The notes: a model not told the origin generated them from the sequence alone. Positions 51,005-60,100 are shown, counted from the first letter of the stretch. The stretch: 64,000 nucleotides of DNA from Paraburkholderia hayleyella (GCF_009455685.1 NZ_QPES01000002.1:248001-312000); one strand, 5' to 3'. Numbers and translations are program-made.

Positions 51005-52444
51005 ATGGGCAAGCAGGCGATCGGCGTAGTGGGGCTCGCGGTGATGGGGCGTAATTTGGCACTCAATATTGAAAGCCGGGGTTATGCGGTTTCGGTGTTC
51101 AATCGCAGCCGCGAGAAAACCGATGCACTGATCGCGGCCTTCCCCGGGCGTCAACTCGTGCCCGCCTATACGCTGGAAGAATTGGTTGCCTCGCTGGAAA
51201 CGCCACGCCGCATCCTGCTCATGGTCAAAGCCGGAGAGCCAACCGACGCCACGATCGCCGCACTCAAACCGCTTCTTGAGCAAGGCGATATTTTGATCGA
51301 CGGCGGTAATACGCATTTCACCGACACCATTCGCCGTAACAAGGAACTGGCGCTAGCGGGGCTGCACTTTATTGGCACTGGCGTGTCGGGCGGCGAAGAG
51401 GGCGCGTTGCACGGTCCTTCGATCATGCCAGGCGGTCCGCGTGACGCGTATGACCTGGTCGCGCCGATTCTCATCGAGATCGCCGCCAAAGCGCCCGATG
51501 GCGAACCCTGCGTGGCTTATATGGGCCCCGACGGCGCGGGTCATTACGTGAAGATGGTGCATAACGGTATCGAGTACGGCGATATGCAACTGATTGCCGA
51601 AAGCTACGCGGTGCTGCAGCAGGTCGCGGGTTTGTCAAATACGGAGCTGGCCGAGGTTTACCGCGAATGGAACAAGGGTGAGCTGGACAGTTATCTGATC
51701 GACATCACCTCGAAGATTTTCACTCATCGTGACGATGAGACCGGTCACGCGCTGGTGGACATGATTCTCGATCGCGCGGCGCAAAAAGGCACCGGTAAAT
51801 GGACTAGCCAGAACGCGCTTGATTTGGGGGTGCCGCTGCCGCTGATTACCGAATCGGTTTTCGCTCGCATGCTGTCGTCGCTCAAGGACCAGCGCGTGGC
51901 CGCTAGCAAGGTGCTGGGCGGGCCCGCGGCAGCATCGTCCACGGTTGCCGTAGCACGCTCGCTGGCCACGCCGCCTGCGCGCGAGGCATTCATTGAGGCC
52001 GTGCGGCGGGCGCTGTACTTTGGCAAGGTGATTTCCTATGCCCAGGGGTTTGCCCAACTGAGCGAGGCGTCGAAAGAATATGGCTGGGATCTCGATTACG
52101 GCACGATTGCCAAAATTTTCCGTGCCGGGTGCATTATTCGCGCGCGTTTTTTGCAGAAGATCACCGAAGCCTATGCGCAAGATCCGGCGCTCGCCAATCT
52201 GCTGCTTGATCCGTACTTTGCCGATATCGCAGCGAATTACCAGGCTGCGCTGCGCGACGTGGTGATCGCTGCCGTGGCAGCAGGCGTACCGGTGCCGGCA
52301 TTGGCCTCGGCGGTGGCGTATTTCGATGGCTATCGCTCAGCGCGTGTCCCTGCCAACCTGATCCAGGCACAGCGCGATTATTTTGGTGCCCATACGTTTG
52401 AGCGGATCGATAAACCCGGCAGCTTCCACGCGAACTGGTCCTGA
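51005..52444 (+). CDS. gnd: 6-phosphogluconate dehydrogenase, decarboxylating
   Basis: Pentose-phosphate enzyme of 479 residues that makes ribulose 5-phosphate, CO2 and NADPH. The NADP fold is GVVGLAVMGRNLALNIESRGY with NRS at the 2'-phosphate site (FNRSREKT). The catalytic region is GTGVSGGEEGALHGPSIMPGG, YMGPDGAGHYVKMVHNGIEYGDMQLIAE with Lys and Glu. The C-terminus has YFDGYRSARVPANLIQAQRDYFGAHTFER. I chose ATG 51005; the frame is open 18 codons upstream, but the family starts here. Confidence 0.96.
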   Translation: MGKQAIGVVGLAVMGRNLALNIESRGYAVSVFNRSREKTDALIAAFPGRQLVPAYTLEELVASLETPRRILLMVKAGEPTDATIAALKPLLEQGDILIDGGNTHFTDTIRRNKELALAGLHFIGTGVSGGEEGALHGPSIMPGGPRDAYDLVAPILIEIAAKAPDGEPCVAYMGPDGAGHYVKMVHNGIEYGDMQLIAESYAVLQQVAGLSNTELAEVYREWNKGELDSYLIDITSKIFTHRDDETGHALVDMILDRAAQKGTGKWTSQNALDLGVPLPLITESVFARMLSSLKDQRVAASKVLGGPAAASSTVAVARSLATPPAREAFIEAVRRALYFGKVISYAQGFAQLSEASKEYGWDLDYGTIAKIFRAGCIIRARFLQKITEAYAQDPALANLLLDPYFADIAANYQAALRDVVIAAVAAGVPVPALASAVAYFDGYRSARVPANLIQAQRDYFGAHTFERIDKPGSFHANWS

Positions 52445-52475
52445 GGGCCTAACGCAACGCAACGCAACGCTGCGT

Positions 52476-53768
52476 TCAGGCTGGCTGGGCATCGGCTTTA
52501 GACGTTTGGTGTCGTCCATTGTCGAACCCGGCGAGCCCCGCGAGCGCGCTGAGGCTGATCGCCGCCGTCAGCATCACATAAAGTCCAGGGGCACCGGGCT
52601 GGCCGGTGACGCTGGCCAGCCACACCACAATCGCGGGTGCGGATGCACCGAATACCATCACCCCCACGTTGTAGCCCAGCGCGATTCCGGTCGCGCGCAA
52701 TGGCATGGGAAAGAGCGCGGCGAGCACGAGGGGCAGCGCGCCTGAGTACAGCGCCTTGATCAGCCCAAGCCAGGTCACCAGTAAAAATAACGAACGCGCT
52801 GACGGATGTGCTGCGGCATAGGTGAAGGCAGGCCAGGCGCTCACCAGACACAGCATCGCGGCGACACTCATTTGCCGCACGGGGCCGAGGCGATCGGACA
52901 GCCAGCCGCCTAGCGGTGTGAGCAACGTCGAGAGCGCGCCCGGCACGATGGCCGCGGCAAATCCGGTTGCGGCGCTCAGATGCAGCGTGCGCAGCGCAAA
53001 CGTCGGCATGTACTGCAGCAGGTAGGCGAGCGTGGTCGTTACGCTGAGCAGCCCGGCGACGATGGCCAGCCGCGGCCTGTAATGGCCCAATACTTCACGC
53101 ACCGGTGCCGCGGCGCGAGGCGCCTGGATAAAAGCCGGGGCGTCATGAAGCGTACGGCGCAGATACCAGCCCACCGGTCCTAGCAGTGAGCCCACGGCAA
53201 AAGGAATGCGCCAGCCCCACGCCATCAGTGCATGAGGCGTGAGCCAATGGCTCAGGGCGAAGCCCATGAGCGCCGCACCGAGCGAACCGAGCCCCTGGGT
53301 GGAAAACTGCCAGCTTGCATGCAGGCCGCGTTTGTTCGGCGCTTGCTCAAAGAGCATCGCGGTGCACGCGCCAAATTCACCACCGCTCGAAAACCCCTGA
53401 ATCAGCCGCGCGCAGAACAGCCCGATGGGGGCCGCCAGTCCAATTACGTGATAGTTGGGCAGTAGCGCAATCAATGCCGTGCCGGCGCTCATTAGCCATA
53501 GCGACAAAAGCAGGGCGGCCTTGCGGCCATGCCGGTCCGCATAGCTGCCCAATATCAGCCCGCCCAGCGGACGCATTAGATAGGACGCGCCAAACGAGCC
53601 GAAGGTCAGCAATAGCGAGGTCGTTTCGTCGGCCATGGGGAAAAAATTCCCGGCGATATACACCGCGAAAAACGCGTAAATGGCCAGATCGAACCATTCG
53701 AGCGTATTGCCAATCGCAATCGCAGCAATGGTGCGCGCGGTATGAGGCGGGCGGGCGAGGAAGCTCAT
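52476..53768 (-). CDS. MFS transporter, MHS family (citrate/dicarboxylate-like)
   Basis: Inner-membrane proton symporter of 430 residues. Helix 1 reads IAIGNTLEWFDLAIYAFFAVYIAGNFFP, the loop motif is YADRHGRKAALLLSL, and helix 4-5 has ARLIQGFSSGGEFGACTAMLFE, all typical of the MHS group that includes citrate and ketoglutarate carriers. I chose ATG 53768 (MSFLARPP) because GGAGAGAG lies just upstream. It is convergent with gnd and stands alone. Confidence 0.9.
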   Translation of the reverse strand: MSFLARPPHTARTIAAIAIGNTLEWFDLAIYAFFAVYIAGNFFPMADETTSLLLTFGSFGASYLMRPLGGLILGSYADRHGRKAALLLSLWLMSAGTALIALLPNYHVIGLAAPIGLFCARLIQGFSSGGEFGACTAMLFEQAPNKRGLHASWQFSTQGLGSLGAALMGFALSHWLTPHALMAWGWRIPFAVGSLLGPVGWYLRRTLHDAPAFIQAPRAAAPVREVLGHYRPRLAIVAGLLSVTTTLAYLLQYMPTFALRTLHLSAATGFAAAIVPGALSTLLTPLGGWLSDRLGPVRQMSVAAMLCLVSAWPAFTYAAAHPSARSLFLLVTWLGLIKALYSGALPLVLAALFPMPLRATGIALGYNVGVMVFGASAPAIVVWLASVTGQPGAPGLYVMLTAAISLSALAGLAGFDNGRHQTSKADAQPA

Positions 53769-53969
53769 CTCTCTCCAGTTCAAATTCTATTTTTTGCAAC
53801 AATAACTGCGGATTATTCGTATGAGCTTAATGATTAGTGTGTTTTTAGAGAAAGATTGTGGTTCAAATAGGGGTTTCTACGACGGTCTTCGTTGCCTAGA
53901 CTTCTAGGTAACCGCTGCGGGACATTCGGTTCAACGGCGATAAAAAACATCATCTGGAGCTAATTCATC

Positions 53970-54299
53970 ATGAAATCGCTTATTTCTGCTGTGACTCTGG
54001 CTGCCCTTGTTGCCTTGCCCGTTGCCTCGTTTGCCCAATCCAGCCAGAACCAGCCGCTCACCCGGGCGCAAGTGCGCGCCGAACTGGTGCAGCTTGAACA
54101 GGCAGGTTACAAGCCCAACTCGGACCGCCTCGATTACCCCTCGGGCATCCAGGCCGCTGAACAGCGCGTCTCCCTGCAAAACGGTGCGGCACCGCTCGCC
54201 AACAGCGGTTACGGCGCTCCCGCCGCAGGACGGTCCCAGTCGGGCGCGATGACGCCTGCGACGGTCCGGCCAGCCCAGTCGGTTTATTTCGGTCACTAG
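53970..54299 (+). CDS. DUF4148 periplasmic protein
   Basis: Exported protein of 109 residues with a clear signal peptide (MKSLISAVTLAALVALPVASFAQ). The mature part has the DUF4148 signature LTRAQVRAELVQLEQAGYKPNSDRLDYPSGIQAAEQRV, common and multi-copy in Burkholderia and relatives. Function is unknown. A strong terminator follows 28 bp after the stop, so it is a single-gene unit. Confidence 0.92.
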   Translation: MKSLISAVTLAALVALPVASFAQSSQNQPLTRAQVRAELVQLEQAGYKPNSDRLDYPSGIQAAEQRVSLQNGAAPLANSGYGAPAAGRSQSGAMTPATVRPAQSVYFGH

Positions 54300-54327
54300 G
54301 CCAAAAGCTGACGCTGTTCAGGGCGAA

Positions 54328-54357
54328 AACGCTGACCCAAATGGGTCAGCGTTTTTT
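54328..54357 (+). terminator. Rho-independent terminator after DUF4148 gene
   Basis: AACGCTGACCC and GGGTCAGCGTT form a perfect 11-bp stem with loop AAAT, followed by a T-run (GTTTTTTAT). On the other strand a shorter T-run (TTTTC) could also stop transcription from the minus-strand gene at 54470. Confidence 0.88.
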
Positions 54358-54469
54358 ATGGGCGTTTGATGTGAGCGTTTGCGCCTGAGGCTAATGGCCC
54401 GTCATGGCATCGGGCCATAGATCGAGAGGTTCATCCCTATCCGGACAAGGCTTGGGCTTAGCCGCCCGC

Positions 54470-55189
54470 CTACGACTCAAAACCTTGCCGGTCAAGCTCT
54501 GGTAGCAAATCGCCCAGATCCGGAACCTTGAATGGTGCCAGCAGCCAGTCGAGTACGGCTTCGTCGAACACGTCGCTTTGCTCTGATGGCGTTGGCGTTG
54601 ACGTGTATGAGGGCAATTCCGTGTCTTGCGGCTTGTTCGGGCCATCGTCCCTGGCATTCTTACCATCGAGATTGAATTTCGCTATCCGGATGTGAGGCGT
54701 GAGGTAAACGAAGTGCTCGTCCGGCGCGCTATCACACTGCGTGCCTTTAAGAGGCGATAAGCCTGACAAAAGCAGTGGCGATAGGGTTTCGTCGGCACAT
54801 CTCAAATCAGGGAGGTTAAAGGACGAAGAGGTGGCGTTAGCGCTTGAGTGTGCCGGCTGTTTTTGCTTTCCGGTTGGAGTCCGTGCCTCGGAATCTAGAT
54901 TGGCGAGTTCGCAGAGGACGGATGATATTTGGGCATCTGGCTGCTCCGTTTTTTTTACGCGCGGCTGCTTGTGCGCTGGATGGCGCGGCTCGATCGGGGG
55001 AGCCATCTCTAACATGCCTTTCGCCATCAACCCGGTATGCCATGGTTTCGACGGTCCATGATTCGTGCTGGTCCGCGGCGACAATTCGGTTGAGGGTGCG
55101 ATTTCGCTTGGCGAATGAGGCGTCCTGGATGAGGGGCGAACATAAGGATGGTACCGAAACCCGTTGGAATTATTTTTTCTGTTTAACAT
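54470..55189 (-). CDS. disordered effector-like protein with acidic/hydrophobic C-terminus
   Basis: A 239-residue protein with no family that I recognise. Residues 1-130 are rich in Ser, Pro, Thr, Asn and basic residues and look disordered, with no signal peptide. The last ~38 residues change character: SDVFDEAVLDWLLAPFKV followed by PDLGDLLPELDRQGF, an acidic stretch studded with Phe, Trp and Leu. That pattern resembles eukaryotic acidic activation domains such as those of TALEs or VP16. The gene has its own AAGG ribosome site at ATG 55189. I infer a secreted host-acting protein; alternatively the tail could be a docking helix for a bacterial partner. Confidence 0.55.
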   Translation of the reverse strand: MLNRKNNSNGFRYHPYVRPSSRTPHSPSEIAPSTELSPRTSTNHGPSKPWHTGLMAKGMLEMAPPIEPRHPAHKQPRVKKTEQPDAQISSVLCELANLDSEARTPTGKQKQPAHSSANATSSSFNLPDLRCADETLSPLLLSGLSPLKGTQCDSAPDEHFVYLTPHIRIAKFNLDGKNARDDGPNKPQDTELPSYTSTPTPSEQSDVFDEAVLDWLLAPFKVPDLGDLLPELDRQGFES

Positions 55190-55619
55190 TCGAAACCTTG
55201 ATTAAGCCAATAACCGGGCATCACGCGCGATAGCGCGGCTGCGTTGTCTGTCATGGACCACAAGCTAATCACTCTTTCGCTTGCAATGGCCATGAAAACC
55301 CGGACATAAAATGATTTTGATTTGCGTGCGCTCTCAAATCGCACGGAGTTGCCGCGTTAAGTAACCGTTCTGACAGCAGGAGTTCCCGGCATAGCCGGTG
55401 TCCATAGCCGGTGTCTTGTGGCAGGAAGGACGACGGGAGTGGCCTGGTGGCCTGTGTGTGCGTATTGTGTTTTTAACCGAACCCCGGGCTTAGCCTGTAC
55501 CATTTTCGGTCGTTGTCCAGCCATCTCATTCTCATATTTCCTGGCCGTTGCCCTTACTTGCCACGACAGAACCCATCCAGCTCCGCTGGCTTACCGACCG
55601 TTTCCACAGGAACCCCGCA
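55190..55619. promoter_or_regulatory. divergent region between effector-like gene and ltaE
   Basis: About 430 bp between the minus-strand gene at 54470 and ltaE. The part next to the effector-like gene is AT-richer, with a run ATGATTTTGATTTGCG near 55310. It has an inexact duplication GCATAGCCGGTGTC / CCATAGCCGGTGTC at 55389-55415. I saw no pair of TTCG boxes at the spacing used by HrpB-type regulators. Confidence 0.4.
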
Positions 55620-56624
55620 ATGATTGATCTGCGCAGCGACACCGTGACCCGTCCCTCTCAAGCGATGCTGGCCGTCATGGCCGCGGCGGAGGTGGGCGAT
55701 GACGTGTGGGGCGACGATCCGGCCGTCGCTCGTTTGCAGGCCGTAGTGGCTGAGCGGGCGGGGCACGAGGCGGGCCTCTACTTCCCGAGCGGCACGCAAT
55801 GCAATCTCGCCGCGCTGATGGCGCATTGCGCGCGTGGCGATGAATACATCGTCGGCCAGTCGGCTCACACCTATCGCTACGAAGGAGGTGGCGCGGCGGT
55901 GCTGGGCAGTATTCAGCCCCAGCCGCTGGAAAATGCCCCCGATGGTTCGTTGCCGCTGGACAAGATCGCCGCAGCGATCAAACCGCTCGACGACCATTTC
56001 GCCCGGACCCGTTTGCTCGCGCTCGAAAACACCATCGGAGGCAAGGTGCTCGCACCTGCTTATGTGGGCCAGGCGTTGCAGCTTGCGCATGAGCGTGGGC
56101 TGGCGACTCACCTCGACGGCGCGCGCGTCTGTAACGCCGCGGTGGCTTTAGGCCAGCCGCTGGCGGCGCTGTGTGCACCGTTTGATTCCGTGTCGATCTG
56201 TTTTTCGAAAGGCCTGGGAGCGCCGGTAGGCTCGGTGCTGGTGGGAAGCCGGGCGTTGCTGTTACAGGCGCACCGCTGGCGCAAGATGCTGGGCGGAGGC
56301 ATGCGTCAGTCGGGTCTGCTTGCCGCCGCGTGTCTTTATGCCTTTGAGCATCATTTCGAGCGGCTCGCCGAAGATCATGACAACGCCGCGCATCTGGCGC
56401 GCGGGCTCGCGCAAATCGAACAGGTGACGTTGTTGTCGCAGGCGACCAATATGGTGTTCGCCCAGTTTCCGCAGGCGGATTGCGCCGAACTCGAAGCCTG
56501 GCTCAAGGCACGGGGCATTCTCACCCAGGTGTTGTACGCCTCGCGTTTCGTGACGCACCGGGATGTGTCGCGCGCCGATATCGACACCTTCATCGACGCG
56601 GTAAAAGCATACTTTGCGCGTTGA
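55620..56624 (+). CDS. ltaE: low-specificity L-threonine aldolase
   Basis: PLP enzyme of 334 residues splitting threonine or allo-threonine into glycine and acetaldehyde. It begins MIDLRSDTVTRPSQAM, a family hallmark, with GDDVWGDDPAVARLQ next. The PLP Lys is in SICFSKGLGAPVGSVLVG, and RKMLGGGMRQSGLLAAA follows. I chose ATG 55620; the frame is open upstream to 55548. A very strong bidirectional terminator follows the gene. Confidence 0.95.
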   Translation: MIDLRSDTVTRPSQAMLAVMAAAEVGDDVWGDDPAVARLQAVVAERAGHEAGLYFPSGTQCNLAALMAHCARGDEYIVGQSAHTYRYEGGGAAVLGSIQPQPLENAPDGSLPLDKIAAAIKPLDDHFARTRLLALENTIGGKVLAPAYVGQALQLAHERGLATHLDGARVCNAAVALGQPLAALCAPFDSVSICFSKGLGAPVGSVLVGSRALLLQAHRWRKMLGGGMRQSGLLAAACLYAFEHHFERLAEDHDNAAHLARGLAQIEQVTLLSQATNMVFAQFPQADCAELEAWLKARGILTQVLYASRFVTHRDVSRADIDTFIDAVKAYFAR

Positions 56625-56640
56625 ATCTGCTGGATGAAAA

Positions 56641-56694
56641 AACGCCAGGCCCGCTGCGGTTCACAGTGAACTGAACCGCAGCGGGCCTGGCGTT
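56641..56694. terminator. bidirectional terminator between convergent genes
   Basis: Perfect 23-bp arms at 56641-56663 and 56672-56694 (inner part CCCGCTGCGGTTCA / TGAACCGCAGCGGG) with an 8-base loop. A-rich DNA (AAAA, 56637-56640) lies on the left and TTTATCTT on the right, giving U-tracts for both strands. It serves ltaE and the convergent lipoprotein gene. Confidence 0.9.
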
Positions 56695-56740
56695 TATCTT
56701 GCAGCGTGCGTGGCGCAAGTAGCGCCGTCGCATCAACCGG

Positions 56741-57808
56741 TCAAAGACCAAATTCCTCGACACTTTTGGCGGAATACACGCCCATCTGATTGCGTTGCAA
56801 ATCGAATAGCAAATCGATGTTTTGCAGCGCGGATAAGCCAACCACGATCCGGTTGCGGCCTGGCGCCGCCTTCACGATCGTGACTTGCGCACCATTAAAG
56901 CGATGCACCCATGTGCCGACACCTACCGCCGTGTCGTAATTGCCTTGTCCCAGCACGTTGCCGACGTCGTTTTCGCCCAGCCAGCTGGGTGCTTTGTCGG
57001 TTTCGATACGGATCATTTCGGTGCCGCCCGTGGCAAAAACCACCGGTGCGCAAAACCGCATCTTGCTGGAAACCTGAGCGCAACCTTCCGGCCATTGCGC
57101 AACGCCTTGCGCGGACATGGGCAACGGCACCATCGTGAAGCGGCTGGTGAGTTTGGCGGACGGGCTTAGCACGAGGTACGGCTTGGTAAAGCTCGGATGG
57201 ACGAGGTAGCGTTTGCCGATATCGGCGGGAAGTGCGGCGAAGGGGGCGTTGCAGCAGGCGTCATCATCCTGTTGCAGGCCGATGCCGAGCAGCCCCGAAA
57301 AGGCGAAGCCAAACTCACCGGTGTAGCCATCCATCGCAAAGCAGCGCCTGAAGTTGGGCTGGCAATCGACGTCGGTGACGGTCTGGGCGGTGATGTTGAC
57401 CGGTTGCGTGCCGAAAAGGCTGAACGGCAGCGTGGCGGTGGGGCCCGATACCTTCGCGCCGTTGGCGAGATTGAGCGTGATCGTTGGGCCCTTGGAGGAA
57501 TAGCCTTGCGGCAGCGCCTTGGACAGCACGCGCACGCCTTGTGTGCCCGTGTCGAGCGCCAGATAGACCGCCTTGCCGTCAAGCTGGACCGGCACACCCA
57601 GACGCGCATGGCCTTGATCGGCGCGTTCGACATGCAATGGAATCAGCAAGCCATCCTTGCCCTCGTCGATCAGTACGGCTTTGGCCGCGGGCGGCACCGG
57701 CGGGATGATGTGGGTGGCACAGCCGCCAAGAACGGTGATAGCCGCGAGTGTGGCGAATACCGGTGTGGCGAGGGCAGCCAGGCGGCGACGCAGGAAAGAG
57801 GGAAACAT
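56741..57808 (-). CDS. lipoprotein with aspartic-protease-like DTG motif
   Basis: A 355-residue putative outer-membrane or periplasmic lipoprotein. The signal ends in lipobox LGGC (Cys30). The mature part begins a beta-rich fold with VYLALDTGTQGVRVLS, where Asp86-Thr87-Gly88 matches the catalytic triplet of pepsin/retropepsin-like proteases; a second candidate region is VFATGGTEMIRIET, which lacks a DTG/DSG. GFAFSGLLGIGLQ also resembles the family's flap/strand text. Several Cys (CQPNFRRC, ACCN, EGCAQ, RFCAP) suggest disulfides. Protease activity is unproven. It is followed by the bidirectional terminator. Confidence 0.65.
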   Translation of the reverse strand: MFPSFLRRRLAALATPVFATLAAITVLGGCATHIIPPVPPAAKAVLIDEGKDGLLIPLHVERADQGHARLGVPVQLDGKAVYLALDTGTQGVRVLSKALPQGYSSKGPTITLNLANGAKVSGPTATLPFSLFGTQPVNITAQTVTDVDCQPNFRRCFAMDGYTGEFGFAFSGLLGIGLQQDDDACCNAPFAALPADIGKRYLVHPSFTKPYLVLSPSAKLTSRFTMVPLPMSAQGVAQWPEGCAQVSSKMRFCAPVVFATGGTEMIRIETDKAPSWLGENDVGNVLGQGNYDTAVGVGTWVHRFNGAQVTIVKAAPGRNRIVVGLSALQNIDLLFDLQRNQMGVYSAKSVEEFGL

Positions 57809-58062
57809 AATGGCACTTCACGAAAGAGCGCTCCTGCAAGGGATGGGCATCGTGAGCGGAGCGGCTGGCTACGAATAGGCAGACGTTAAACCGAAGGTGC
57901 TGGCGAAGCCCGCCTAAGGGAAGCGCGGGTAACAGAAATAGGCACTCTACTCGCCTGATTAGGCAAAATTGTAAAAATCTGTCAAAAATCGGGGCGGCAG
58001 ATGAACCGTGCCGGATCCCTCGTGACAGGAACCCTGGCGCGGCAAGCGGATTGGGAACGGGT

Positions 58063-58455
58063 TTAGAGGCCTGCTGTGCTGGCGTTCCGGGCGAGCTGCG
58101 CTGTGTTCACGGCGCGTCCGACCCGTTCGACGAATTCCCGATCCAGGCTAGAGAGCGCCTCGCGCTCGGTGTCGGTGGTTTTGACCAGCAGGTAGTGCAT
58201 CACATCTTGTGTGCGCCACGATAACCAGCCCACCACGACCAGCATGATGCCGCAGACAAGACCGGCTGCCGAGCCGAAGATGCCACCCGCGATGGCGAGT
58301 GCAACTCCGGCGAGCGTGAGCAGCCAGGGCAGGATTTTGTTTTTGTCCACGGTGACGACGCGCACGTCCTGAATCTCGCGTAGTGGAAAAACCTGGCCTG
58401 CAGCGGAAAGCGCATTGCGCGTCACAGAAACACCACGTTCGTTGAAGGGGATATC
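58063..58455 (-). CDS. DUF6232-like membrane protein
   Basis: A 130-residue protein with one hydrophobic hairpin in the middle (ILPWLLTLAGVALAIAGGIFG, then AAGLVCGIMLVVVGWLSW). The flanks are soluble: the N-terminal part FNERGVSVTRNALSAAGQVFPLREIQDVRVV and the C-terminal part VKTTDTEREALSSLDREFVERVGRAVN. This order fits DUF6232, a family of unknown function often encoded near secreted-toxin genes. I chose ATG 58455 (MDIPFNERG); TTG 58485 would add ten residues. Confidence 0.65.
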   Translation of the reverse strand, partial: DIPFNERGVSVTRNALSAAGQVFPLREIQDVRVVTVDKNKILPWLLTLAGVALAIAGGIFGSAAGLVCGIMLVVVGWLSWRTQDVMHYLLVKTTDTEREALSSLDREFVERVGRAVNTAQLARNASTAGL

Positions 58456-58517
58456 CATGGCTTTGACGATTTGACGTTCAGACAAAAAGGAGAACGCGCA
58501 GCGTACCAGATGCCTCT

Positions 58518-58551
58518 TTACGGGGTACGGCCAGATAGCCGCACCCCGTAA
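58518..58551 (-). terminator. stem-loop downstream of AstE-like gene
   Basis: TTACGGGGT and ACCCCGTAA pair, extended by GGC/GCC after a one-base bulge on each side, with a 6-base loop. It lies about 90 bp after the stop of the minus-strand gene at 58639. No T-run follows, so it may be an RNA-stabilising hairpin and not a terminator. Confidence 0.45.
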
Positions 58552-58587
58552 GGTTGTGCTCCCATGTTCATGGGAATCTGAACCTGC

Positions 58588-58639
58588 GCGGCAAACCGCT
58601 CAGGCAAACCGCTCAGGCAAATTGTTCAGGCAAACTGCT
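58588..58639. repeat. 13-bp tandem array at the AstE-like stop codon
   Basis: Four copies of CAGGCAAACCGCT (58588-58639), with one to three changes in copies 1, 3 and 4. The last base of the array is the last base of the stop codon of the minus-strand gene, so the array is directly downstream of it. Confidence 0.85.
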
Positions 58640-59754
58640 CAGGGCGAGAGCAAAGACCCCGTGCGAAACGCCCGGGCGCCGGCGATACGCGCCACTTCCA
58701 TGCCTGTCGTAGCGAGGCGCGCGATATGCCGTGCATACATCACGCCCGCGACGCGGGTGCTCAACGTGACCACTTGATTCGTCAACGGATCGACGATATC
58801 GGCGATGGCCTCGCCCGCTTCGAGCCACACCCCAAGCGGCGCACGAAACACCAGTACGCCACTGCATGGCGCGCTCAGCAGCTCGACGCCCGCGAGCGGT
58901 GTGGCCGCGAACGCCAGATTGGGCAGCGCCGCGGGAATACCGCTGATGATTTCGCGCTGGGTCAGGTATTCGATGATCGCTTGCGCATCGTGTTCGGCGA
59001 ATTCATAGGACACATCGCGCTGACTGCGTAGTTCGACCGTGACTGAAATCGAGCCGTCCGGAACCGGAAAACGCGTGCCATAGCGTTGGCGCAATTCAGA
59101 CCAGCAAAAGCTGTGGATTTCATCAAAGGGATTGCCCACCGAGTTCAGCGCCAGCAACGAGGCCCGGGCGTCCAGATAACGCGCGAGCGGCTCGACGGCG
59201 GGCCAGAGATCGGGATGGGTGTAGAGATGCATCGCGGCATCCCAGTCGCAATGCAAATCCAGCACGATATCGGCATCGAACGACAGACGTTGCAAGGCCA
59301 GGCGCAGCGAAGCCAGTTCGGACTCAGGCGTTTGCGCGGCGAGCGCCGCGCCAAGTGCCGTGCGAATCACCTGGCGATTGTGTTCGCTGTCGCTGCTGAG
59401 CTGGGCTTCGATGTCGGGCTCGATGAGCGCGGCCAGATCGTGGAAGTTCCGGTTGAAATTCTGGCCGCTCTGGGTTTCGAAGCGCCCGAGTAACTGGCCC
59501 AGCACATGCTGGTTCAGGCCCACGGGATTAGCCACGGGCACGATCACGATTTCGCCGGACAGCCTGCCTGCGGCTTCGAGCGCGGCGAGCTTGCGGCGCA
59601 AGGCCCACGCGACCAGCATGCCGGGCAACTCATCGGCATGCAGCGAGGCCTGGATATAGACCTTGGGCCCGCCCTTGGGGCCGTAATGGAAACTGCTCAA
59701 ATGACGCTCGGTGCCGAGCGAGGGAGAGAGGAGGGGATGGGTCTGGATGTGCAT
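58639..59754 (-). CDS. succinylglutamate desuccinylase/aspartoacylase family protein
   Basis: Zinc-dependent deacylase-like protein of 371 residues related to M14 carboxypeptidases. Zinc ligands are likely in ASLHADELPG (HxxE) and in VLDLHCDWDAAMHLYTH (second His). NPVGLNQHVLGQLLGRFETQSGQNFNRNFHDL is the substrate Arg/Asn region of the family, and ISVTVELRSQRDVSYEFAEHDAQAI contains the late catalytic Glu. The C-terminal beta-domain resembles the biotinyl/lipoyl-like tail of the AspA group. The binding-protein gene for basic amino acids upstream suggests a role in arginine or related amide use. No other ast gene is seen. Confidence 0.85.
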   Translation of the reverse strand: MHIQTHPLLSPSLGTERHLSSFHYGPKGGPKVYIQASLHADELPGMLVAWALRRKLAALEAAGRLSGEIVIVPVANPVGLNQHVLGQLLGRFETQSGQNFNRNFHDLAALIEPDIEAQLSSDSEHNRQVIRTALGAALAAQTPESELASLRLALQRLSFDADIVLDLHCDWDAAMHLYTHPDLWPAVEPLARYLDARASLLALNSVGNPFDEIHSFCWSELRQRYGTRFPVPDGSISVTVELRSQRDVSYEFAEHDAQAIIEYLTQREIISGIPAALPNLAFAATPLAGVELLSAPCSGVLVFRAPLGVWLEAGEAIADIVDPLTNQVVTLSTRVAGVMYARHIARLATTGMEVARIAGARAFRTGSLLSP

Positions 59755-60100
59755 GAGTCTTGATGCGCTGTGCTGTCAGGCGCTGAAAGATGAGCGTTCA
59801 GTCAATAAAGGCACACGTCGGTGGATACCGTTTGTCCGGTATGCGGCGGGGCGCGCGAAAGTGGAATGCAGCGTGTCCGATCTTAGCCGATCTGCGTTTT
59901 TATGCCTATGCGGAGCCGGAAAGGGGGCAGCCAGGGGGCGGCCGGTATGGCGCTTCAGCGTCAGGCCCGTGGCCCGGCAACAAGCCTGGCTGGGATAACG
60001 CGTCTTTTTACTGTTATTTTTTTCGCGCACGGGACTGAATCTCTTCCTGAGGTCAGGCCGTAATCATTGACTGAAGCGATACATCAAACTCCGCACGTGT

